The notes: generated by a model not told the origin, from the sequence alone. A DNA stretch of 64,000 bases from Curtobacterium sp. PhB115 (GCF_003752025.1 NZ_RJKR01000010.1:124001-188000), one strand, 5' to 3'. Positions 19,160 to 28,039 are shown, numbered from the stretch's first letter. Numbers and translations: made by a program.

Positions 19160-20653
19160 ATGAACGAGAACCCGACCCCCGCCGCCGACCACGACGAGAA
19201 CGGCACCGCCCGCACCGAGGCCGCGCAGCAGCAGGCTCCGGGGATCAGCTGGGAGGCGCCGCACGCCGACCCCGCCACGCTGCGCCCCGCGTACGCGTTC
19301 GACGGTTCCGGCCCGTACCTCTACGGCGCGGACGGCTCCGGCCCCTACGCCTACTCCCCCGACGGCCGCGGCCCGTACCTGATCGGCAGCCCGGCCCTCA
19401 CCGGCACCCACCACGCCTGGGCGCACACCGCCGCCACGGCGAACCACCCGGGCGCGACGACGAAGCGTCCCCGCCGCCTCGGCCTGATGATCGGGTCCGG
19501 CATCGCCGCACTCGCGATCGTCGGCGCTGCCGGAGGCACCGCCCTCGGCCTGTCGTCGCAGAGCACGACCACGACGTCGAGCCAGTCGCAGGGCACCACG
19601 ACCCTGCCGGACACCGGCACCGGTTCGGGCACGAGCGACGGCACGAACGGCTTCACGGTCCCCGGCGACGGCACCGGCTCGAGCGACGGCAGCACCGGCA
19701 CCGACGGCAGCACCGGGACGAGCACCGAGTCCGCCGCCACCGCCGCGACGACCGCGCAGAAGAAGGGCGTCGTCACGATCAACACGGTCCTGAACTACGA
19801 CGAGTCCTCGCAGGCCGCCGGCACCGGCATGATCCTCAGCTCGAACGGCACCGTCCTGACGAACAACCACGTCATCCAGGGCGCGACGAGCATCACCGTC
19901 ACCGACGAGACCACCGGCAAGGAGTACAAGGCCGACGTCGTCGGGACCGACGCCACCAACGACGTCGCCGTCCTGAAGCTCGAGGACGCCTCGGGGCTGT
20001 CCACCGTGACGCTCGACGACGACGGTGAGCCGTCGACCGGCGACACCGTCACCGACGTGGGCAACGCGGAGGGCACGGGCAACCTCGTCGCCGCCGAGGG
20101 CACCGTCACCGCGACCGACCAGGACATCCAGGTCCAGAGCGAGTCCGGCACCGGCACCGAGTCGCTGACCGGCCTGATCGAGATCGCCGCGAACATCGTC
20201 TCCGGCGACTCCGGCGGCCCCGTCGTCGACAGCGAGGGCGAGGTCGTCGGCATGGCGACCGCAGCGTCCTCGGGCACGACGGACGTCACCGGGTACGCGA
20301 TCCCGATCACCACCGCGAAGGCCATCGCGCAGAAGATCCTCGCCGGTGAGTCCTCCGACACGATCACCATCGGTCTGCCCGCGTTCCTCGGGGTGGAGGT
20401 CAGCAGCGCCACCAGCACGACCACCGGCGTCGCGGTCGCCGGCACGGTCGAGGGCTCCGGTGCGGAGAGCGCCGGCCTCGTCGCCGGTGACACGATCACG
20501 AGCCTCGACGGCACCGCGATCACGACCTCGGACCAGCTGACCGAGACGATCCAGTCGCACTCCGTCGGCGACAAGGTCACCGTCGGCTACACCGACACCA
20601 CCGGCGCCGCGAAGACCGTCACGGTCACCCTGACCGCCGGTCCCGCCGCCTGA
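19160..20653 (+). CDS. HtrA/DegP-like membrane-anchored serine protease with PDZ domain
   Basis: 497 aa. The cytoplasmic N-terminus has GPYLYG, GPYAYS and GPYLIG repeats. One membrane span follows (about 107-130, LMIGSGIAALAIVGAAGG), then a Ser/Thr/Gly linker. The trypsin-fold domain has His in NNHVIQ (about 236), Asp in TNDVAVLKL (about 266) and Ser in GDSGGPVV (about 350). A PDZ domain occupies about 395-490. Such proteases degrade damaged or signalling proteins at the outer membrane face. The ATG at 19160 has GGAGAG upstream. It is divergent from the iron permeases. Confidence 0.93.
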   Translation: MNENPTPAADHDENGTARTEAAQQQAPGISWEAPHADPATLRPAYAFDGSGPYLYGADGSGPYAYSPDGRGPYLIGSPALTGTHHAWAHTAATANHPGATTKRPRRLGLMIGSGIAALAIVGAAGGTALGLSSQSTTTTSSQSQGTTTLPDTGTGSGTSDGTNGFTVPGDGTGSSDGSTGTDGSTGTSTESAATAATTAQKKGVVTINTVLNYDESSQAAGTGMILSSNGTVLTNNHVIQGATSITVTDETTGKEYKADVVGTDATNDVAVLKLEDASGLSTVTLDDDGEPSTGDTVTDVGNAEGTGNLVAAEGTVTATDQDIQVQSESGTGTESLTGLIEIAANIVSGDSGGPVVDSEGEVVGMATAASSGTTDVTGYAIPITTAKAIAQKILAGESSDTITIGLPAFLGVEVSSATSTTTGVAVAGTVEGSGAESAGLVAGDTITSLDGTAITTSDQLTETIQSHSVGDKVTVGYTDTTGAAKTVTVTLTAGPAA

Positions 20654-20654
20654 T

Positions 20655-21815
20655 CTAGGCCGGCAGCAGCGCCCGCACGAGCGACCGGTGGACGTTGGCC
20701 GGGGAGTCCGTCACGAAGACGGTCTCCCCGGCTTCCGTCTTGCCCACGCGGGCGAACCCCAGCTCGTCCGCGTGCACGATCGTGATCGGCTTCGGCTTGC
20801 CGGGCCGACGCAGGTACGACACCGTCCAGGGTGCCGCCCAGAACCGCGCGAGCCGCGGGTCCGCCTCGACGAGCGACTCCGGCAGGTCCGGTGCGTCCGC
20901 ACCGCCGGCGAGCTTCCGCCCGAGCAGGTGCGCCGGGAGCGACCCCGTGCGGAACGGGAAGGTCCATGCCGGACCGACGCCGAGCCTCCCGGCCGCCAGC
21001 GCGACGACGCGGTCCGGTGTCAGGGACGCGACCACGAGGCCCGTCTCGTCGGTCCCGTCGACGACGGTCTCCGACCAGGCCTGGAGGCGCGACTCGCCGC
21101 CGTCGGGCAGGTGCTGTTCCAGCGTGACGGGTTGGGCATCGCCCTGCCAGGGCCCGAGGAGGGTCTGGGTCGCCTCCGGCAGCGTGCCGAGGCGGCCGAC
21201 GAGACCGGCCTCGATGAGCTCGCGGCCCGCGGCGGTGCGGAGGAGCGTCGGGTTCCAACGGCGGCCGGCGAGGCTCCCGAGCGTGCCGACGGCGGCGGCG
21301 CTGAGCCGGGGTCCGTCGAGGGCGGGTGCCGGCGCGGGGTCCGGCAGGGGCTCGAGGTCACGCTCGGGTCGCACCGGCACCGGCTCGGTCGCGCGGACGC
21401 TCTCGAGGACGGCGAACACGAGGTCGTCGGTCTCGAGCAGTCGGCGGAGGGGCCGCTCGATCGTCAGGTCCACACGGTGCCGACCGGTGACGAAGAGCAG
21501 GTGCGCTCCCGCGACGTCGCCCTCGTCGTCGGGGCGGACGTACTCGACGAGTCGAGCCGGGGCTCCGGCGGCGGTCCAGGTGTCGCAGCCGACGAGCAGC
21601 AGGCCGTCGACCGAGCCGGGGAGCCGCGCGAGGAGGCCGGTGTTCTCGTCGCCGATCGCGCGGTCGCTCGGGCGGGAGCGGACGGTGAGCACGATGTCGT
21701 CGCCGGTGACGCGCAGGTCCGCCTGGGAGGAGTCCTCGCGGCGCCAGCGGTCCGGGCGGCGGAGGGTCAGGCGGGCGGTGCGGTCCTCGGTGCCGAGCGG
21801 GACGGGGACTGCCAT
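20655..21815 (-). CDS. Hypothetical protein, 386 aa
   Basis: A soluble, acidic protein with no signal peptide or membrane span and no family I can name with confidence. The first 130 residues alternate beta-strand-like segments (ADLRVTGDDIVLTVRSRP; VDGLLLVGCDTW) and resemble small single-domain fold modules. A Pro/Ala linker follows near 155-165. The remainder contains RRWNPTLLRTAAGRELIEAG and a C-terminal ITIVHADELGFARVGKTEAG. Codon use is normal for the window. Its stop is one base from the stop of the convergent protease gene. It is likely real given length and coding bias; function unknown. Confidence 0.75.
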   Translation of the reverse strand: MAVPVPLGTEDRTARLTLRRPDRWRREDSSQADLRVTGDDIVLTVRSRPSDRAIGDENTGLLARLPGSVDGLLLVGCDTWTAAGAPARLVEYVRPDDEGDVAGAHLLFVTGRHRVDLTIERPLRRLLETDDLVFAVLESVRATEPVPVRPERDLEPLPDPAPAPALDGPRLSAAAVGTLGSLAGRRWNPTLLRTAAGRELIEAGLVGRLGTLPEATQTLLGPWQGDAQPVTLEQHLPDGGESRLQAWSETVVDGTDETGLVVASLTPDRVVALAAGRLGVGPAWTFPFRTGSLPAHLLGRKLAGGADAPDLPESLVEADPRLARFWAAPWTVSYLRRPGKPKPITIVHADELGFARVGKTEAGETVFVTDSPANVHRSLVRALLPA

Positions 21816-21894
21816 GGCACGAGGCTACGTCGGGAGGGGCGCCCGGGGGCCCGCGGCTCGCCGGGTTCGCGCGGGGCAGGGCGCGCCGTGCCCG

Positions 21895-22005
21895 GTGCCG
21901 CAGTGTGCGAGGTTCCTCGCACGGTGGCACCCGCGCGGCCCCGCACACTCGCCGGAACCTCGCACCGTGCGACCCGCGGCGCCGCGACCCTCGCACCGTG
22001 CGGGG
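21895..22005. repeat. Intergenic repeat family 3 (GCACCGTGCG boxes)
   Basis: Contains CAGTGTGCGAGGTTCC at 21901-21916, GGAACCTCGCACCGTGCGA at 21954-21972 and CTCGCACCGTGCGG, facing each other as imperfect inverted repeats. The same words fill 28040-28419 and end the window at 63972-63995. It lies in the 190 bp between two minus-strand genes. Confidence 0.6.
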
Positions 22006-22263
22006 TCAGCGGCGACGAGCGCGCGGCGGCGGAGGCGGCGGGACCGGCTTCGCAGCGACGACGTCGGCGAGCCGCACCTCGACCGGACCGCGGCGCGTCG
22101 CGATCGTGACCGTGTCGACCGTCCGGGCGACGAGCTCGCCGAGGGCGTCCTGCGCGCCGTCACCGTGGTGGGCCCGGACCACGAGCCGGTCCCCGATCGC
22201 GGCGTCCGCCAGCACGCCGAGCGCCCGGGCCCTCGCGATCGCGTCCTGCTCGCCCGCACTCAC
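22006..22263 (-). CDS. Small protein resembling the N-terminal domain of Rv0428c-type GNAT acetyltransferases
   Basis: 85 aa from a GTG at 22263. It is a compact beta-rich domain: AIGDRLVVRAHHGDGAQDAL, then LGELVARTVDTVTI and RGPVEVRLADVVAAKPVPP. This resembles the short SH3-like domain that precedes the catalytic part in Rv0428c-like GNAT acetyltransferases, but no GNAT domain follows: the protein ends in a Pro run and RARRR. It may be a free-standing adaptor or a remnant. It is divergent from the S4-domain gene across 33 bp. Assignment rests on recalled sequence pattern and is moderate. Confidence 0.6.
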   Translation of the reverse strand: MSAGEQDAIARARALGVLADAAIGDRLVVRAHHGDGAQDALGELVARTVDTVTIATRRGPVEVRLADVVAAKPVPPPPPPRARRR

Positions 22264-22296
22264 CGTGCCAGCGTACGGGGAGCCTAGAGTGAGGGG

Positions 22297-22659
22297 ATGG
22301 CCAAGGCTCGCGTGGACAGCTGGATCTGGGCGGTGCGGATCACCAAGACCCGCTCCGCCGCGACCGCTGCGTGCAAGGCCGGGCACGTCCGGGTGAACGG
22401 GGAGCGCGCGAAGCCGGCGCAACCGATCGGCCCCGGTGACGAGGTCCGCGTGCGGCAGAACGGCTTCGACCGGATCGTCGTCGTGACCGGGATCATCCTG
22501 AAGCGGACGAGCGCTCCCGAGGCCGCGAAGCACTTCGAGGACAAGACCCCGCCGCGTCTGCCGAAGGAGGAAGCCGGCTTCGTCCCGATGCGGGACCGCG
22601 GCGCCGGACGCCCGAGCAAGCGGGAGCGCCGCGACCTCGAGAAGCTCCGCGGCTACTGA
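22297..22659 (+). CDS. S4-domain RNA-binding protein (Hsp15/HslR-like)
   Basis: A 120-aa protein. An S4 domain fills the first 65 residues: ARVDSWIWAVRITKTRSAAT, ACKAGHVRVNGERAKPAQ and GDEVRVRQNGF. The tail is basic and ends KRERRDLEKLRGY. Hsp15 family proteins bind 23S rRNA on stalled 50S subunits carrying peptidyl-tRNA. The ATG at 22297 follows GAGGGG. The last seven bases overlap the end of the convergent DUF6578-like gene. Confidence 0.88.
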   Translation: MAKARVDSWIWAVRITKTRSAATAACKAGHVRVNGERAKPAQPIGPGDEVRVRQNGFDRIVVVTGIILKRTSAPEAAKHFEDKTPPRLPKEEAGFVPMRDRGAGRPSKRERRDLEKLRGY

Positions 22660-23024
22660 CGCCGCGGCTTGCCGTACGGGTCGACGACGACCTCGAACTC
22701 CTCGTCGGCGGCCCACTCGACCGTGATCGGCTGGCCGGTCCACCGCGCTTCGAGGTGCCCGTCGTCGTCCTCGTCGGACCCACAGAGCGCCGAGCCGCTC
22801 GGCACCCGCTCGATGGCGACACGACCGTCGACCCCGACGGCGTACAGCTCCACCACCCGACCACGGATGGTCTGCGTCCGCACCGTGTCGTGCCGGACCT
22901 CGTCGAACCGACGCGCGCCGTCAGCGGGCACGACGCCGTACTCGACGACGTCACCGATCTCGACGGCCGGTCCGCAGCACTGGTGCTCCCACCCACCGAC
23001 GAGCACGACCACGGGTTCGGGCAT
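22653..23024 (-). CDS. DUF6578-like protein
   Basis: 123 aa. The N-terminus VVVLVGGWEHQCCGPAVEIG matches the Trp-X-X-Gln-Cys-Cys-Gly pattern of DUF6578 proteins of actinobacteria, whose function is unknown. The paired cysteines and a third in SALCGSDEDDDG could bind metal. There is no signal peptide. Its ATG overlaps the stop of the upstream J-domain gene by one base, so the two are cotranscribed and probably coupled. Family call is from memory of the motif. Confidence 0.65.
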   Translation of the reverse strand: MPEPVVVLVGGWEHQCCGPAVEIGDVVEYGVVPADGARRFDEVRHDTVRTQTIRGRVVELYAVGVDGRVAIERVPSGSALCGSDEDDDGHLEARWTGQPITVEWAADEEFEVVVDPYGKPRRQ

Positions 23025-23977
23025 CAGACGAACCGGACGGTCTGCTGCAGGCGGTCGCGGATCTCGAACACGTCGACGGAGCCGACCGGCGACCAGACCC
23101 CGGTCAGCACCTGGCCGAGCGCACTGCGGCGGACGACGAGGGCCGTGGGCTTCTTCGGGGAGCCGACGAGCTGCACGTCCTCTTCGACGGCGGAGTCCGG
23201 CACGACGAGGAGCCGGCCGGTGAACCGCACCCGGGTCTGCTTCTGGACGGCGCGGGCGGCACGGACGAGCTCCTTCACGGGGCGCTCCCCCGGTGCCAGT
23301 GTCTCGCCGACGATCTCGCCGTGCTCAATGTGGACGGGTGCCCCCCAGTCGATGGACTCCACCGCCCAGAGCCCGCTCGGCGTCAGGACGGCGTGGTCGA
23401 GCTTGCCGTCGGCTCCGGCGTCGAGGTCGTGCCAGACGGTCACGCCGATGCCCATGTCGGCGATGATCGAGGCGGTGGCCTCTTCCGCCAGGGCCTCGCC
23501 GAGCAGTCGCCGGATGTGCCGGGGCGCCGAACGCACCAGGACGGGGTCGTACGGGTCCTCGATGGGGTCGCCGAGTCCGACCCACTCGCGCTCGGCCTGC
23601 AGGAAGACCTCGCGGGAACGACCGCCGGGGTGTCCGTGGGACCGGGCTCGCGGGCGGGTGTCCCGGCGCGCCGCCGGGGGTGCGTAGTCGTCGCGACCGG
23701 TGCCGGGCCTCCGAGCAGACCCATCCGACGAACCAGCTGGACCGAACGCGCCGGACCCGGACCCGCGCGAACCGACGTCGTAGGCGCGCCGCGCCGACGG
23801 CGTCCCGATGCGTTCCCAGGCGAGCTGCACCTGGCGGAAGCGGTGCGCGTCGCCGCCGAGGTCCGGGTGGGACTCGCGAGCGGCACGCCGGTAGGCCCGG
23901 CGGAGGGTTTCCTCGTCAGCGGTCGCGGGGACGCCGAGGACTTCGTACGGAGTGGCGTCGGCCGGGCTGTCGGTCAT
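23024..23977 (-). CDS. J-domain protein with C-terminal NERD-like nuclease-related domain
   Basis: 317 aa. Residues 9-65 form a DnaJ J-domain (YEVLGVPATADEETLRRAYR with the HPD tripeptide in ESHPDLGG). A low-complexity, Arg/Gly-rich linker runs to about 130. The C-terminal part (about 165-300) contains DLDAGADGKLDHAVLTPSG and LWAVESIDWGAPVHIEHGEI, resembling the NERD fold associated with DNA handling. J-domains recruit Hsp70, but Gly-rich DnaJ zinc modules are absent. This domain pairing recurs in actinobacteria with unknown role. It is translationally coupled to the DUF6578-like gene downstream. Confidence 0.72.
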   Translation of the reverse strand: MTDSPADATPYEVLGVPATADEETLRRAYRRAARESHPDLGGDAHRFRQVQLAWERIGTPSARRAYDVGSRGSGSGAFGPAGSSDGSARRPGTGRDDYAPPAARRDTRPRARSHGHPGGRSREVFLQAEREWVGLGDPIEDPYDPVLVRSAPRHIRRLLGEALAEEATASIIADMGIGVTVWHDLDAGADGKLDHAVLTPSGLWAVESIDWGAPVHIEHGEIVGETLAPGERPVKELVRAARAVQKQTRVRFTGRLLVVPDSAVEEDVQLVGSPKKPTALVVRRSALGQVLTGVWSPVGSVDVFEIRDRLQQTVRFV

Positions 23978-24031
23978 GGCCTTGTGACAGTACTAGAGGG
24001 AGTGTCGGAGTCCGCCGCACGGTTGCTGGGT

Positions 24032-24089
24032 ACGGTCTGGGCCTACGCCGCCGGTTCCGCGCCGACGTGCCAGCGGCGGGTCGGCCGTG
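24032..24089 (+). repeat. Dispersed structured repeat family 1, copy B
   Basis: Matches 3803-3860 at 51 of 58 positions. Its hairpin arms CCGCGCCG/CGGGTCGG pair at six of eight positions; the loop ACGTGCCAGCGG differs from copy A by one C-to-T change that keeps a G-U pair. It is followed by CTGGAGGCGCGG and a GCAGC/GCTGC hairpin (24116-24130) next to the stop of the AlkZ-like gene. The 172-bp gap holds nothing else recognisable. Confidence 0.75.
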
Positions 24090-24149
24090 CCGGTCTGGAG
24101 GCGCGGTGCGGCCCCGCAGCGTCGGGCTGCGGCTCGGCGCCGGGTCGCG

Positions 24150-25226
24150 TCAGACCACGGTGGTCACCACGGGTGCACCGAGGAACGCCGCGTAGCGGGC
24201 AGCGGCGGCGTCGAGTGCGCGGACGGCAGCGGCGTCGAGCGGGCTGAACGGGGTCACGGTGACGAGGACGTCGCCCCGCCGCTCGGTGCGCTTCCAGGTG
24301 CCGACGACCCGGCCGCGGACGACGGCCATCGCCAGGAACATGCCGTTGCCGCCCGGGACGACCCGGTCGGCGTGCGCGGGGTCGAGCTGGGCGGAGCGGT
24401 CCGCGTAGCCGAGCAGGTACTCGTCGAAGCCGGGCAGCAGGTGTCCGGTCGGGATGCCGGCGGTGGTCGGTCGGTCGGCGAGGGCGAGGAATCCGCCGCC
24501 GAGGTCCTCGACGGCGTCACCGGCAGCGGCTCGGGCCCGTCGGAGGTCCCCGAGCGGGAGCTTCGTCCAGCTCGCGGCGTCGGCCTCGGTGGCGGGACCT
24601 CGGCCGCGAAGGTACCCGGTGAGGACGCGGCGGAGCGCTTCGTCCCGGTCGGGCAACGGCTCGGTCGCCGGTGCCCATTCGTCGAGCAGCACGAGCCCCT
24701 GGCCGACGCGGGCGGTGGGCCCCCACGCGACCAGTCCTTCCTGCGAGAGCTGCAGCAGCAGGTGGTAGCCACGGCCCCCGGCTGGGTCGATGCCCGCGGT
24801 CCGGTACACCTCGAAGAGTTCGTCGCGGACGAGGGACCTGCCCCCGGTGAGCGCGGCGACGGTGGTGTCCCGAGCCCGGTCGAGCAGCGGCTGGTCGATG
24901 CCGAGTTCCGCGGCGCGCCGGGCGATGCTCCGGAGCGTCCGTTCGGCGGTCAGGGAGAGCAGGAGCCGCAGGTCGTCGGGCCGCATCGCGTGCAGGGTCC
25001 CCCGCATCGGCCAGGAGCGGACGAGGTCGCCGCGGTCGAAGGCGGCTCGGACGTCGTCACGGGTCGACCCCGGCGAGCGCACGCCGATCGCCCAGAGCAC
25101 CTGGCCGAGGTCCTGCCCCTGCACGGCGAGCATGCGTTCGACGGCACCGGTCGGGTCGAGCCCGGGGACGGCGATCCCCTGCGCGGCGAGTCGCGCCGTG
25201 CGGAGCTGCGCCGGGGTGGGGTTCAT
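24150..25226 (-). CDS. Winged-helix DNA-binding protein of the AlkZ/YcaQ-like (DUF1006) family
   Basis: 358 aa. It begins LRTARLAAQGIAVPG, then VERMLAVQGQDLGQVLWAIG and VRSWPMRGTLHAMRPDDLRL, the signature of the crosslink-repair glycosylase-like HTH_42 family. The paired QxQ segment in VQGQDL, conserved in AlkZ as a catalytic or DNA-contact element, is present. The central FDEYLLGYADRS and C-terminal VVRGRVVGTWKR also fit. Relatives unhook DNA crosslinks, but actinobacterial members of this branch are mostly uncharacterised. The ATG at 25226 is 25 bp downstream of the phosphotransferase stop, suggesting cotranscription. Confidence 0.82.
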   Translation of the reverse strand: MNPTPAQLRTARLAAQGIAVPGLDPTGAVERMLAVQGQDLGQVLWAIGVRSPGSTRDDVRAAFDRGDLVRSWPMRGTLHAMRPDDLRLLLSLTAERTLRSIARRAAELGIDQPLLDRARDTTVAALTGGRSLVRDELFEVYRTAGIDPAGGRGYHLLLQLSQEGLVAWGPTARVGQGLVLLDEWAPATEPLPDRDEALRRVLTGYLRGRGPATEADAASWTKLPLGDLRRARAAAGDAVEDLGGGFLALADRPTTAGIPTGHLLPGFDEYLLGYADRSAQLDPAHADRVVPGGNGMFLAMAVVRGRVVGTWKRTERRGDVLVTVTPFSPLDAAAVRALDAAAARYAAFLGAPVVTTVV

Positions 25227-25251
25227 CTGCTCAGCATGCCCGGCACCACCG

Positions 25252-25998
25252 TCACGCGACGGCGGCGGTGATGGCCTCGGCGTGCTCCTCGACGTAGGCG
25301 ACGTCGGCCCGGTAGAGGTCGGCGTGTCCGTGCGCGAGGTCGCTGACGAACTTCGGGTTCCCGGCGGCGGCCTCGTGCTCGATCGTCGTGACCATGGCGA
25401 CGAGCGACGCCGTGATGGTCTCGGCGAGGACCGCGCGGGACCGGTCGTCGAGTTCGTAGGCGCGGCAGAACTCCGCGGCGCGGGCGAGCCGTTCGTCGAG
25501 CGCCGGCGCCGTCGACCCCTCGACCGTGCCGGTGGTGAACGGTGCGAACCGGTAGACGGCACTCGCGACGTCCCAGACGCGGGGGCCGGGGTGTGCGGTG
25601 TCGAAGTCGATGAGACCGACCGCGGCGATGCCGTCGTAGACGCAGTTGTACGGGGCGAAGTCGCCGTGCACGATCGTCTCGGCAGGGCAGCGGTCCGCCT
25701 GCGACCACACGTCGCGGGAGTCGTCGCGCGGGAAGGTCGCCGCGGCGTCGTGGTAGTGCCGCAGCAGCCGGGCGCTCGTGACGAGGGCGGCCTCGCTCGC
25801 GACGTCGTCGGTCCACGGGTACTCCCCCGCGGTGCCCGGGACGAACGAGACCGTCTCGAGCGTGTGCCCCAGCTCGATCGGTTCCGGTGCGGCGACGAAG
25901 CCCTGTTCGTGCAGGTGCGCGAGCAGCCGGTGCACGGTCGGTGTCCACGGCCCTGCCGGGCGGTGCACGCGGTCGTCTGCCCTGGTGATCCGCTCCAT
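25252..25998 (-). CDS. Aminoglycoside phosphotransferase-family kinase
   Basis: 248 aa with the APH/choline-kinase catalytic loop HGDFAPYNC (about residues 134-142) and the metal-binding GLIDFDTAHPG (about 151-161). The N-terminus is short and lacks a classic glycine loop, as in many minimal APH-fold kinases. These phosphorylate small hydroxyl substrates with ATP; the substrate is not deducible and resistance should not be assumed. The ATG at 25998 has GGAGG upstream. It is divergent from the GntR regulator across about 140 bp that contains palindromes. Confidence 0.85.
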   Translation of the reverse strand: MERITRADDRVHRPAGPWTPTVHRLLAHLHEQGFVAAPEPIELGHTLETVSFVPGTAGEYPWTDDVASEAALVTSARLLRHYHDAAATFPRDDSRDVWSQADRCPAETIVHGDFAPYNCVYDGIAAVGLIDFDTAHPGPRVWDVASAVYRFAPFTTGTVEGSTAPALDERLARAAEFCRAYELDDRSRAVLAETITASLVAMVTTIEHEAAAGNPKFVSDLAHGHADLYRADVAYVEEHAEAITAAVA

Positions 25999-26089
25999 GG
26001 GGGAACCTCCTGTGTGTGCGTCTCCGTTGACGTGGGAGCCAGCGTATCGACGGGAGCCTCCACGTGTCGTTCGTCGGTGTGAACAACAC

Positions 26090-26120
26090 GTCACGTGACG
26101 GCATGCAGCGTTGCATGCAA
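26090..26120. promoter_or_regulatory. Candidate operators upstream of the GntR/MFS operon
   Basis: Two perfect 10-bp palindromes, GTCACGTGAC at 26090-26099 and TTGCATGCAA at 26111-26120, lie between the divergent kinase and GntR genes, with an extra GCATGC at 26101. FadR-type GntR proteins bind short palindromes in their own promoters, so TTGCATGCAA is the better candidate. It also argues against starting the regulator further upstream. Confidence 0.45.
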
Positions 26121-26138
26121 GGGCGTACCATCGTCGCC

Positions 26139-26783
26139 GTGGAGACCAGCACGACGACGACCCAGGCGGCATCCGACCGCGCCTACGAGCACGTGAAGCG
26201 GGCGATCATCCGTGGTGACCTGCCGGGTGGCGCAGCGATCAGCGAGAACGCCCTGTGCCAGGAGATCGGCGTGTCCCGGACACCCGTGCACGAGGCCTTC
26301 CTGCGCCTGGCGGCCGAGGACCTGCTCACGCTGGAGTCCCGGAAGGGCGCGGTGGTGCGCCCGATGTCCCCGAACGAGGCGGCGGACGTGCTGGAGATGC
26401 GCGAGGCGATCGAGGCAACGGCGGCGACCCGCGTCGTGACCGACGGCCGCGTGGCGGACGTCACCCCGGGCCTCCAGGCCGTGCTCGCGGAACAGGAGCA
26501 GGCCGTCGCGACCGGCGACGTCGACCGGTTCATCGAGGCGGACGCGACGTTCCACGGCGCAGTGATCGGCGCGTCGCGGAACGCGATCGCCATCCGGTTC
26601 GCGCAGACCCTCCGCGATCGGCAGAACCGGCTGCGCCACCAGCTCATGCGCGTGCAGCCGTCGCAGCTGCAGGCGTCGCTCGACGACCACCGGGCGCTCG
26701 CGGCCGCGCTGGAGGCCGGGGACGCCACTCGCTACGCCGAGGTGCTGCACGCGCACGTGGCATCGCACCGGGGTGCCCTGTGA
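26139..26783 (+). CDS. GntR-family regulator, FadR subfamily (FCD domain)
   Basis: 214 aa. The winged helix covers about residues 10-75 (AYEHVKRAIIRGDLPGG, NALCQEIGVSRTPVHEAFLR). The all-helical FCD ligand domain follows, with the metal/ligand pattern DADATFHGAVIGAS and a His in LHAHVASH. FCD regulators respond to carboxylic acids and usually repress. The GTG at 26139 is chosen; AAGGG at 26119-26123 is rather far, and in-frame ATGs at 26103 and 26115 are alternatives. Its stop overlaps the MFS start (GTGA), so it almost certainly controls that transporter. Confidence 0.87.
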   Translation: METSTTTTQAASDRAYEHVKRAIIRGDLPGGAAISENALCQEIGVSRTPVHEAFLRLAAEDLLTLESRKGAVVRPMSPNEAADVLEMREAIEATAATRVVTDGRVADVTPGLQAVLAEQEQAVATGDVDRFIEADATFHGAVIGASRNAIAIRFAQTLRDRQNRLRHQLMRVQPSQLQASLDDHRALAAALEAGDATRYAEVLHAHVASHRGAL

Positions 26784-28018
26784 GCGCGACGGGGAGCATC
26801 CCGACCACCGGGTCGATCGCCGTCCCGGACGCCCGGGTGATGCCCTGGGTCGCGGTGTGGGGCGCCGTGTTCGTCTGCTCGTGGGGTGGGAACCAGTTCT
26901 CGCCGCTGCTGCTCATGTACGAGGGCCGCGAGCACTACTCGTCGGTCGTCGTCAACGTCTTCCTCGGTGTCTACGTGCTCGGGCTCGCGCCGGCACTGCT
27001 CGTCGCCGGGTCCCTGTCCGACCGGCACGGCCGCCGCCCCCTGATGCTCGCCGGCATCGTGTCCGCCGTGATCGGCAGCGGACTCCTGGCGCTCGGACCG
27101 TTCGGGCCGGTGTTCCTGGCAGTCGGACGACTCTTCTCCGGCGTCACCGTCGGCATCGCGATGGCGGTCGGCAACAGCTGGGTGAAGGAGCTGTCGCAGG
27201 GCCGGTTCGACCCCTCGGCCGACGCGGGGTCCGGGGCCCGTCGCGCCTCGCTCGCGTTCACCCTCGGGTCGGCGTCCGGCGCACTCGTCGCCGGGCTCAT
27301 CGCGCAGTGGGGTCCGATCCCGGAAGTCCTGCCCTTCCTGGTGCACATCGCCGTCGCGGCACCCTTCGCCGTCGTCGTGTGGCGGACCCCCGAGACGAAC
27401 CGCCGCGGTGGAGTCCCCGGCCCGTGGTGGAGGCAGCTCGCCGTCCCGAGCGCCGGGCACAAGCGGTTCACCCGGGTCGTGCTCGTCACCGCACCGTGGA
27501 TCTTCGGCTCGGCGGCGATCGGGTACGGGTACCTGCCGACCCGGATCGCAGGGGCGACCGGCACGTGGGGGCTCGTGTTCGCCACCGCCGCCACCGTCGT
27601 CGCGCTCGGGGTGTCCAGCGCCGTCCAGCCACTCGCTGCACGGATCAATTCGCTCGTCTCCGCACGGGGGCTGCTGACCGCACTGGCGTGCATGACCGCG
27701 GGGATCGCGGTCGTCGTCGTCGCGATCCAGCTGCAGTCCGTGGTGATCGGGCTCGTGGCGAACGTCGTCATCGGAGTGGGGATCGGCATCGCGCTGGTGT
27801 CGTCACTGCTCGAGGTGCAGCGGATCGCCGGGTCGCGGGACCTGGCCGGGCTGACCGGGGTGTTCTACGCGGCGGCGTACGCGGGGTTCCTGGCGCCGGC
27901 CGTCATCGCGGCGGTCGCGAGCGTCGTGGCGTTGCCGGTGATCCTGTGGGTCGTCGTGGGGCTCGGGGTCGCGTCGTGGGGAGCGGTGCTCGTGTCGTCG
28001 CGGCGGTACATCCCGTAG
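26780..28018 (+). CDS. MFS transporter
   Basis: 412 aa with about 12 hydrophobic spans. The MFS loop 2-3 motif is present as GSLSDRHGRRPLMLAG, and the RLFSGVTVGIAMAVG motif follows in helix 4. A central loop (about 135-150, RFDPSADAGSGARRAS) and the post-helix-6 loop (WRTPETNRRGG) are polar. It overlaps the GntR gene by four bases. Substrate is unknown; the FCD regulator hints at an organic acid or a drug-like efflux substrate. Confidence 0.88.
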   Translation: MSATGSIPTTGSIAVPDARVMPWVAVWGAVFVCSWGGNQFSPLLLMYEGREHYSSVVVNVFLGVYVLGLAPALLVAGSLSDRHGRRPLMLAGIVSAVIGSGLLALGPFGPVFLAVGRLFSGVTVGIAMAVGNSWVKELSQGRFDPSADAGSGARRASLAFTLGSASGALVAGLIAQWGPIPEVLPFLVHIAVAAPFAVVVWRTPETNRRGGVPGPWWRQLAVPSAGHKRFTRVVLVTAPWIFGSAAIGYGYLPTRIAGATGTWGLVFATAATVVALGVSSAVQPLAARINSLVSARGLLTALACMTAGIAVVVVAIQLQSVVIGLVANVVIGVGIGIALVSSLLEVQRIAGSRDLAGLTGVFYAAAYAGFLAPAVIAAVASVVALPVILWVVVGLGVASWGAVLVSSRRYIP

Positions 28019-28039
28019 GGGGTGCGGTTGCGGGGTGCG

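Noticed and set aside
25252..25998. Aminoglycoside-resistance gene
   Set aside because: Only the generic kinase motifs are present; nothing points to antibiotic substrates or to mobile context.
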